This document shows, piece after piece, positions 57,830 to 64,000 of a stretch of DNA of 64,000 nt. This stretch comes from Methanobacterium bryantii (GTDB taxonomy: Archaea > Methanobacteriota > Methanobacteria > Methanobacteriales > Methanobacteriaceae): the NCBI RefSeq assembly GCF_002287175.1, contig NZ_LMVM01000001.1:620001-684000 (forward strand). The letters are read 5' to 3'. Every line of letters begins with the position of its first letter. Position 1 is the stretch's first letter. Made by a program: the position numbers and the translations under genes. The notes below the pieces were generated by a model, which saw nothing but the letters and a program-made list of their open reading frames with translations, was not told the origin of the DNA and did no database searches.

Positions 57830-58957
57830 ATGAAAATTGCCTTTATTTATGATGCTGTTTATCCTTTTATTACTGGAGGGGCGGAAAAAAGAGTCTATGA
57901 ACTGGCAAAACGGCTTGTTCAAAGGGGCCATGATGTCCACTGGTATGGTGTCGGCTGGTGGTGGCCTGAAAAAGGGCAAAAAGATATTGAAATGGAAGGA
58001 ATTCACTTACATGGTGTTTGCAAACCTATGGATCTATATAATTGCGAAAGAAGATCTATAAATGAAGCTGTCTATTTTGCAGTGCGTCTCCTTCCAAAAC
58101 TTGGAATGGAAAAGTTTGATGTTATTGACTGCCAGGGATTTCCTTTCTTTTCATGCTTCACAGCCAAGTTAAATTCTTTATTTGGAGGTTCTCCACTTAT
58201 AATTACATTACATGAAGTATGGAATGATTACTGGTATGAATATCTTGGAAAAGCAGGATTTTTTGGCAAATTAGTTGAAAAAGTAATGGTTAATCTTACA
58301 GGTAGGATTATAACAGTTTCCAAGAAAACAAAATTTGATTTAAATGCAATTAAATCCTCTGAAAAATCATTAGTTATTCCTAATGGTATTGATTTTAATT
58401 ATATCTCTAAAATATGTCCTGCAGGTGAAAAATCAGATGTTATATTTGCAGGCAGGCTAATCAAAGAAAAAAATGTAGAGATATTAATTAAGGCTATCTC
58501 TAATGTAAAAGAGAAAATTCCGGATATAAAATGCTGTATAATAGGCGACGGTCCAGAAAGGGCAAAACTCGAGAAACTGGTACAAGAACTTAGTATACAG
58601 GATAATGTTGAATTTAAGGATTTTATGAAAGATTATGATAACTTAATTTCTTACATGAAGTCTTCTGAAGTTTTTGTTCTGCCTTCAACAAGGGAAGGAT
58701 TTGGAATAGTTGTAATTGAAGCGAATGCATGTGGACTTCCGGTTGTAGTGGTAGACCACAAAATGAATGCTGCATCTGACCTTATAATTAATAATAAGAA
58801 TGGAATTGTATCTGGTTTTTCTAAAGATGATATTGCAGAGAATATAATTAACATGATTAACAAAAAGAAAGAAATGCAGGATGGTTGTATTCAAACTTCA
58901 AAGGAATATGATTGGGATAAAATAGTAGATACTCTGGAAGAATTTTATAAATGTTAA
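57830..58957 (+). CDS. Family 4 glycosyltransferase 1
   Basis: A 375-residue GT-B enzyme of family GT4. The N-terminal acceptor domain begins MKIAFIYDAVYPFITGGAEK RVYELAKRL and the donor domain contains VIFAGRLIKEKNVEILIKAI, CCIIGDGPERAKLEKLV and the nucleotide-sugar signature LPSTREGFGIVVIEANACGL PVVV. I use the ATG at 57830; upstream in-frame TTG codons lie in the repeat cluster. No membrane helix is present, so it acts at the cytosolic face. It is followed by two further GT4 genes. The transferred sugar is unknown. Confidence 0.93.
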   Translation: MKIAFIYDAVYPFITGGAEKRVYELAKRLVQRGHDVHWYGVGWWWPEKGQKDIEMEGIHLHGVCKPMDLYNCERRSINEAVYFAVRLLPKLGMEKFDVIDCQGFPFFSCFTAKLNSLFGGSPLIITLHEVWNDYWYEYLGKAGFFGKLVEKVMVNLTGRIITVSKKTKFDLNAIKSSEKSLVIPNGIDFNYISKICPAGEKSDVIFAGRLIKEKNVEILIKAISNVKEKIPDIKCCIIGDGPERAKLEKLVQELSIQDNVEFKDFMKDYDNLISYMKSSEVFVLPSTREGFGIVVIEANACGLPVVVVDHKMNAASDLIINNKNGIVSGFSKDDIAENIINMINKKKEMQDGCIQTSKEYDWDKIVDTLEEFYKC

Positions 58958-59009
58958 TATTAAGACTAAATAATGCTTTTTTGATTAATTTAATGTTGAA
59001 GTGAATAAA

Positions 59010-60128
59010 ATGAAGATAGTTCAAACGCCTGTTAGGTTTTACCCGTTTATAGGCGGTGTGGAAAATTATGTATATTATTTATCAAAGGAACTGGTTAAAT
59101 TAGGTCATGATATCACTGTTATTTGTGCAAACGAACCTGTTTCAAAAAAACAAGAATCTGTTGGGGGCATCGAAATAAAAAGGCTTTCTTATTTTGGTAA
59201 AATTGCAAATACGAATATAACGCCCCAATTGCCCTTTGCACTGTCAAAAGAAGAATTTGATGTTATTCATACCCATGTACCTACTCCGTGGAGTGCTGAT
59301 TGGAGTAATGTAATCTCTAAATTTAAAAAAAAGCCTTTAGTTGTTACTTATCATAATGATATAATTGGGAATGGTATTGCAAATTATATTGCTGGATTTT
59401 ATAATTCCACTGCTTTAAAATCGTTGCTGGGCAAAGCAGATAAAATAATAATTACTCAACCTAATTACATGTATTCATCTCCTTATCTAGGAAATTATAG
59501 GGATAAGATTGAAGTTATACCCAATGGAGTTGATGTGGATAAATTCAAACCTATCAATATAAAGAAAGAAGAAAACAGCATATTTTTCCTGAGCCTTTTA
59601 GACGAATTTCACAAATATAAGGGTCTGGACTATTTATTAAATGCATTAAAAATAGTAAAACTTGAAATAGAAGACGTAAAATTAATAGTTGGTGGAAAAG
59701 GTAAGTTACTGGATTATTACCGCAACATGGTAAATGAAATGGGCTTAGGGGACAATGTTGAATTCCATGGTTTTATTCCAGATGAAAAAATTGCAGAATA
59801 TTACAGTAAATGCTGTGTTTTTATACTGCCTTCAATCTCATCAAAACAGGAAGGCTTTGGTATCGTTGCCCTTGAGGCGCTTGCATGTGAAACTCCAGTG
59901 ATAAGCACAGAAATTGTTGGTGTAGCAGATGATGTCAAAGAAAGTAATTCTGGGATTATCGTACCTCCTAAAGATGTAGATAAACTAGCAGATGCAATAC
60001 TTAAAATATTATCTAATAAAGAGTCCTCCTTCAAAATGGGAATTAATGGAAGAAAACTTGTAGAAGAAAAGTATACATGGGCAGGTATTGCTAAAATGGC
60101 TGAAAAAGTTTATAGGGAGTTAATATGA
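59010..60128 (+). CDS. Family 4 glycosyltransferase 2
   Basis: A 372-residue GT4 enzyme: MKIVQTPVRFYPFIGGVENY at the start, VIHTHVPTPWSADWSNVI, donor-domain LSLLDEFHKYKGLDYLLNAL, LIVGGKGKLLDYYRNMV, and the EX7E-type signature SISSKQEGFGIVALEALACE TPVI. The ATG at 59010 follows GAAGTGAATAA, so it is a better start than the GTG at 59001. Its stop overlaps the next GT4 gene by four bases. It probably adds a sugar to a lipid-linked glycan made by this locus. Confidence 0.93.
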   Translation: MKIVQTPVRFYPFIGGVENYVYYLSKELVKLGHDITVICANEPVSKKQESVGGIEIKRLSYFGKIANTNITPQLPFALSKEEFDVIHTHVPTPWSADWSNVISKFKKKPLVVTYHNDIIGNGIANYIAGFYNSTALKSLLGKADKIIITQPNYMYSSPYLGNYRDKIEVIPNGVDVDKFKPINIKKEENSIFFLSLLDEFHKYKGLDYLLNALKIVKLEIEDVKLIVGGKGKLLDYYRNMVNEMGLGDNVEFHGFIPDEKIAEYYSKCCVFILPSISSKQEGFGIVALEALACETPVISTEIVGVADDVKESNSGIIVPPKDVDKLADAILKILSNKESSFKMGINGRKLVEEKYTWAGIAKMAEKVYRELI

Positions 60129-61318
60129 AGATCTGTCTTATATCTAACTTGTATCCTCCGTGTATATTGGGCGGAGCAGAGGTAGTAGTAGAAAAGGTTG
60201 CTGAGAATCTGGCAATAAAAGGTCATGAAGTGGTAGTCATTACCACCAGTTATGATGAAGAAACTGTGGAAACTGTAAATAGTGTTAAGGTCTACAGGGT
60301 AAATCCATTAAACGTTTATAAAGTGTGTGACCACCCTAAAAAACATTCTTTTATGAAACCAATATGGCATACAATTGATTTATGGAATATTCAGGCTTAT
60401 AAAATATTGAAATCGATTTTAGAACGTGAAAACCCCGATATTGTACATATCCATAATTTTAAAGGATTTTCTTTATCAGCGTTTCAAGTGGTTAAAAAAT
60501 TAAATTTACCTCTAGTTTTCACAGCGCATGACTATTCATTGATATGTATGAGAGCAAATCTTTTAAATAGCTCTGGAAACATTTGTGATACTCCCTCCGC
60601 GTTATGTAGTGTATATAACAAAATTCAAAAAAATCTGGTGGATAATAAGCCGGATGTGGTCATTGCACCTTCAAAATTTGTAATTAATAAGTTAAAATCA
60701 GAGGGCTTATTTGAAAATATTGAAACTGTTAAAGTTCCATTGGGAATTGGAATAGAGGATAAAAAAGAAGATAAGGACTATGTTACCATTGATATTTTAT
60801 ATGTCGGTGCTTTAAGTGAACATAAAGGAGTTCATATATTAATAAATGCTTTTAAAAATTTAAAATATGAAAATATAACTCTCCATATTGTAGGAAAAGG
60901 CAATGATGAATATAAATTTAAGCAAATTGCAAAGGGAGATAAAAGGATCGTTTTCCATGGTTTTAAAACTGGCAGCGACCTTATAAATTTTTATAAAAAT
61001 GCGAATATTAATGTTGTTCCGTCAATATGGTATGATAACTCTCCAATGGTGATTTATGAAAGTTTAATGTGTGGAACACCTGTAATAGGAAGTAGAATAG
61101 GTGGGATACCTGAATTAATTGAAAATGGATATAATGGATTTCTTTTTGAGGCAGGAAATGCAGGTGAACTTGAGAAGATACTGGAATCTGTTATCGAGAA
61201 TCCCTCTAAATTAAAAGAATTGGAAAATGGAGCTTTGAAATCTGTACAAAAATACTCGATGGAAAACCATATAAATAAACTCATAGAAATATATGAATCC
61301 TTAATTTTAGCTAACTAA
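60125..61318 (+). CDS. Family 4 glycosyltransferase 3
   Basis: A 397-residue GT4 enzyme coupled to the previous gene through an ATGA overlap. The N-terminal domain has MKICLISNLYPPCILGGAEV, IVHIHNFKGFSLSAF, and a cysteine-containing insert (ICMRANLLNSSGNICDTPSA LCSVY) common in archaeal and clostridial relatives. The donor domain has ILYVGALSEHKGVHILINAF, HIVGKGNDEYKFKQI and VIYESLMCGTPVIGSRIGGI. Its length is normal. It works with the two upstream GT4 proteins, presumably in order on one glycan. Confidence 0.93.
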   Translation: MKICLISNLYPPCILGGAEVVVEKVAENLAIKGHEVVVITTSYDEETVETVNSVKVYRVNPLNVYKVCDHPKKHSFMKPIWHTIDLWNIQAYKILKSILERENPDIVHIHNFKGFSLSAFQVVKKLNLPLVFTAHDYSLICMRANLLNSSGNICDTPSALCSVYNKIQKNLVDNKPDVVIAPSKFVINKLKSEGLFENIETVKVPLGIGIEDKKEDKDYVTIDILYVGALSEHKGVHILINAFKNLKYENITLHIVGKGNDEYKFKQIAKGDKRIVFHGFKTGSDLINFYKNANINVVPSIWYDNSPMVIYESLMCGTPVIGSRIGGIPELIENGYNGFLFEAGNAGELEKILESVIENPSKLKELENGALKSVQKYSMENHINKLIEIYESLILAN

Positions 61319-61396
61319 ATATATCTAATCTTATGGTGTGTTTTAACTGAAGGTGTTAAATCATATAGTTATGTCTTTATAATAAGGAGAAATCGA

Positions 61397-63502
61397 ATGC
61401 TTGGTGAAATTAAAAACATAAGTTCTAAAAGATGGTTAATAATTGTAATATCAACCCTTTTTTTGATAGATATAATAATATTAACAAGTATTAGTTTCTT
61501 AAGAGAAGCATTACCCTTCTTATTTTTTACAATTGTCCCTGGAATCTTAGTTATTCAGATATTCAGGTTAAATAAACTGAATTTTCTTAAAAGATCTGTT
61601 TTAGCAGTTGGAATGAGTGTTTCTTTATTGATATTTACAGGGTTATTTTTAAATTGTATGTATCCAATTTTACCAGAACCTTTATCATTAGAACATGTTC
61701 TTATTTCGCTCAATTTTCTGGTAATAATACTGGCACTTCTCTCTTATTACAGAAATAAGGAAGATTTTCAATTATTTAATTTAAATATTGATTTTAAGGA
61801 TAAACTGGTTTCTCCATTTATTTTTGCAGTTGTATTTCCATTTATGGCCATATTCGGTACTTATTTAATGAATATTTCTAATAATAATAATATCATTTTA
61901 ATTGCAATGCTGCTTTTGATCCCTGTTTATATTGTTGTACTTATTTATCTCAGGGATAGAGTAGATAACAGCGTGTATCCTTTCGCGCTTTTTATGGTTA
62001 GCCTTAGTTTGCTTTTAATGAGGGGCCTAACTTCAAGCCATATAACTGGAAGAGATGTCCATATTGAGTTCTATGTTTTTCAACTTGCCCTTAAAAATTA
62101 TTACTGGAATCTGCTAGCTTATAACAACCCTTATAATGCCTGTTTAAGTATTACAATACTTCCAGTCATTTATAAAGTTCTATCAAACATAAACAGCGAA
62201 TATATCTTTAAATTGTTTTTTGGAATTATAGGCTCATTTATTCCTCTTTCACTTTACATAATATTTCAAAAGTATCTTGATAACAAATATGCCTTTTGTG
62301 CATCCCTTCTTTTTGTATTTCAAACTTATTTTATTCTAATTTTAGATACTGTAAGGCAAGAAATTGCATTTTTATTCTTTTTCCTGGCAGTATGGGCATT
62401 TTTTGGCTCTGATTTCAATAAATCAATTAAAAAAGCATTTTTTATATTATTCATTATTTCAGCAATGGTTTCACATTACACCACTGCATATATAGCTCTG
62501 GTTTTAATATTCCCAATATTACTTTTACCGTTTTTAAAGAGCTTGTTTGAAGTTTTAAAAGATAGAATTAAATCTAAAAAAGATGCAGCAAATCAAAGAT
62601 TTGTATCCTTCCAGAATTTTGATGTAATTATCATTATTCTGATTTTAACTGCTATATGGTACATTTTTGCTGCCAAAGTTCAGTTTGAAGCAGGAAGCGC
62701 GGTTATAGGAAGTACAGTAAGTAGTTTGCAGTTAAATGCGGGTGGTTCTTCCATTCGAAATAGCGCTGTTTTAAGTATTTTAGGTATAGGAATTCAGTCT
62801 TTACCTAATTTTATAAGTGTAATTGTAAATAACCTAATTTTTGTCATGATTGGTGTAGGTTTAATATTTATAATTAAAAATTACAGTGAATTTAAAAAGA
62901 AATTTGGAAACGGCTATCTATTAGGAGCTATAATTTCGGTCCTGCTCTTAGTATTGTTTGTTATTTTACCATATGTTTCAAATGCATATGGCCCTCAAAG
63001 GTTATTCTTACAATTAGCCGTATTTTTAGCGCCTATTTTTATTATAGGTTGCATTAAATTTGCTAAACTTATTAAAAAACCAAAATATGGTATAGTTATA
63101 ATTTTAGTACTTTTAATATCACTTTTCACTTGTGGCACCTACCTGCAGTACCATTTTTATGGTATTCCCTATTCACCATTTTATGAACATAATGGAGAGC
63201 TCAGGGATGAATATTATGTCTATGATCAGGAAGTAGTTGCAGCGTCCTGGCTAAATCAGTATAGGGTGACAGATCTAGGGATACAAGCTGATGCGACAGG
63301 ATACATGAGATTAATGCTTGGATTTGGAGGAACCCCTATTTTAAATAAAAAAGCAGGTGGATATGTTTATCTTAATTATGTTAATATCAATAAGCATATT
63401 ATCTATTTATCCTCTACTAATCCTAGAAATATCAGTGATTTCGCATTTTTAGCAGGAAAAAGTAAAATTTATGATAATGGAGGGGCAGAAATTTGGAAAT
63501 AA
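61397..63502 (+). CDS. DUF2206 polytopic membrane protein
   Basis: A 701-residue membrane protein with about fourteen to sixteen helices and a C-terminal soluble part (residues 610-701: YDQEVVAASWLNQYRVTDLG, then YVYLNYVNINKHIIYLSSTN). This is the layout of archaeal DUF2206 proteins, which lie in surface-glycan loci and resemble GT-C glycosyltransferases or oligosaccharyltransferase-like enzymes. A loop near residue 214 (GLTSSHITGRDVHIEFYVF) contains the acidic motif expected in an external active site. GGAGAAATCG precedes the ATG. A hairpin-like CAAATC/GATTTG (62589-62603) lies in its coding sequence, perhaps by chance. The next gene overlaps its end. Confidence 0.8.
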   Translation: MLGEIKNISSKRWLIIVISTLFLIDIIILTSISFLREALPFLFFTIVPGILVIQIFRLNKLNFLKRSVLAVGMSVSLLIFTGLFLNCMYPILPEPLSLEHVLISLNFLVIILALLSYYRNKEDFQLFNLNIDFKDKLVSPFIFAVVFPFMAIFGTYLMNISNNNNIILIAMLLLIPVYIVVLIYLRDRVDNSVYPFALFMVSLSLLLMRGLTSSHITGRDVHIEFYVFQLALKNYYWNLLAYNNPYNACLSITILPVIYKVLSNINSEYIFKLFFGIIGSFIPLSLYIIFQKYLDNKYAFCASLLFVFQTYFILILDTVRQEIAFLFFFLAVWAFFGSDFNKSIKKAFFILFIISAMVSHYTTAYIALVLIFPILLLPFLKSLFEVLKDRIKSKKDAANQRFVSFQNFDVIIIILILTAIWYIFAAKVQFEAGSAVIGSTVSSLQLNAGGSSIRNSAVLSILGIGIQSLPNFISVIVNNLIFVMIGVGLIFIIKNYSEFKKKFGNGYLLGAIISVLLLVLFVILPYVSNAYGPQRLFLQLAVFLAPIFIIGCIKFAKLIKKPKYGIVIILVLLISLFTCGTYLQYHFYGIPYSPFYEHNGELRDEYYVYDQEVVAASWLNQYRVTDLGIQADATGYMRLMLGFGGTPILNKKAGGYVYLNYVNINKHIIYLSSTNPRNISDFAFLAGKSKIYDNGGAEIWK

Positions 63503-64000
63503 ATAACAATTTAAAGGATATAAAGATTCTTTTTATCCATAATACTGTAATGTGGTATAGAAAACCATTTTTCAAAAAATTGAGTGAAATTTATAATATT
63601 AAATTTATTTTCACCCACATGCAGGCCTCCAAAGAGATATATAATGTTGAAATACCTGATGAAATTGAAGGCATGAACGATGTAAATTACACTGTCCTTA
63701 AAAATCATTTTAATATAGCTTTTGGTGCAATAAAGGAATCGTTTGGAGATTATGATATATTAGTGGGAGGAAGCTGGGATACGCTTTCTGAATTATTTGA
63801 AACTACCTTTTATTTTATGGTTGCAAAACTTAGAAGAAAAAAATTTGTAATATGGAGAGAAGACTGGGCATGGGGAGTTGAATCATTTAAAAAATCCATG
63901 ATAACTCCTTTAATTAAATTAATTATTAGAAATTCTGATGCTGTCATTGTGCCAGGCACTAAACACATGGAATATTTTATTTCACTTGGATCTTCTCCAT
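63493..64000 (+). CDS. Glycosyltransferase, cut by window end
   Basis: A frame open to the window edge begins at a TTG at 63493, preceded by GGAGGGG and overlapping the end of the DUF2206 gene. It encodes EINNLKDIKILFIHN, YRKPFFKKLSEIYNIKFIFT, DYDILVGGSWDTLSELFE, RRKKFVIWREDWAWGVES and AVIVPGTKHMEYF, the N-terminal half of a GT-B fold glycosyltransferase (GT4/GT1 type). No ATG is better placed. About 169 codons are visible and the donor domain lies outside the window. It continues the glycan locus. Confidence 0.8.
   Translation, partial: MEINNNLKDIKILFIHNTVMWYRKPFFKKLSEIYNIKFIFTHMQASKEIYNVEIPDEIEGMNDVNYTVLKNHFNIAFGAIKESFGDYDILVGGSWDTLSELFETTFYFMVAKLRRKKFVIWREDWAWGVESFKKSMITPLIKLIIRNSDAVIVPGTKHMEYFISLGSSP

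Overview
The window looks like a chromosomal segment of a hydrogenotrophic methanogen of the order Methanobacteriales, most likely Methanobacterium or a close relative. The base composition is AT-rich and start sites carry GGTGA or GAGG ribosome-binding sites. Diagnostic genes are the [Fe]-hydrogenase gene hmd with its hcg cofactor genes, two HMf-type histones, two thermonicotianamine-synthase-like genes, a NifH-like CfbC candidate and a DUF2206 glycan-assembly protein.

Layout. 1-8.2 kb: hcgG (divergent, cut by the window edge), hmd, then hcgA-B-C-D and hcgE-F, a near-complete FeGP-cofactor pathway. 8.3-11 kb: a lipoprotein, an MFS transporter gene broken at an AT-dinucleotide tract, and a duplicated scrap of hcgF. 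11.4-21 kb: a metal-acquisition island with a large surface protein carrying two FmdE-like domains, a His-starting small surface protein, NikM/CbiM and an NikN-like partner, a GNAT acetyltransferase, a dead CbiO ATPase, two nicotianamine-synthase paralogues and a dead radical SAM gene. Several genes here are pseudogenes or lack a standard start codon, so this stretch appears to be decaying. 21-29 kb: a beta-helix surface protein, a cytosolic FmdE protein, two small paralogous proteins with structured leaders, a CBS protein plus a NifH-like ATPase, and a histone. 29.8-33.4 kb: cysK beside a split bacterial-type glutathione synthesis pair. 34.6-39.8 kb: a second histone and an arsenic-type operon (arsR, DGC protein, arsC, acr3, a cysteine-rich Fe-S protein, a zinc ribbon). 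40-53 kb: ion transporters, a sensor kinase, an MFS exporter, small zinc proteins, gene-poor stretches with dispersed repeats, and a tRNA-Leu. 53.7-64 kb: galU and a run of glycosyltransferases with DUF2206, a cell-surface glycan locus.

The most unusual signal is a family of short palindromic hairpins (stems of 7-10 bp, loops of about 3 nt) scattered between genes. They also lie in frame inside at least three protein genes (arsC, fmdE and a zinc-ribbon gene). They cluster ten deep before a glycosyltransferase gene. Other leads are a shared split operator (TATTACW, 23 nt, AGTAATA) before three promoters, a 41-nt identical block before both histone genes, and a MITE-like repeat in three copies.

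Hmd is the nickel-free hydrogenase used when nickel is scarce, so its position next to nickel/cobalt uptake and metallophore genes makes functional sense. The many frameshifts could partly be sequencing errors, which cannot be excluded from the sequence alone.
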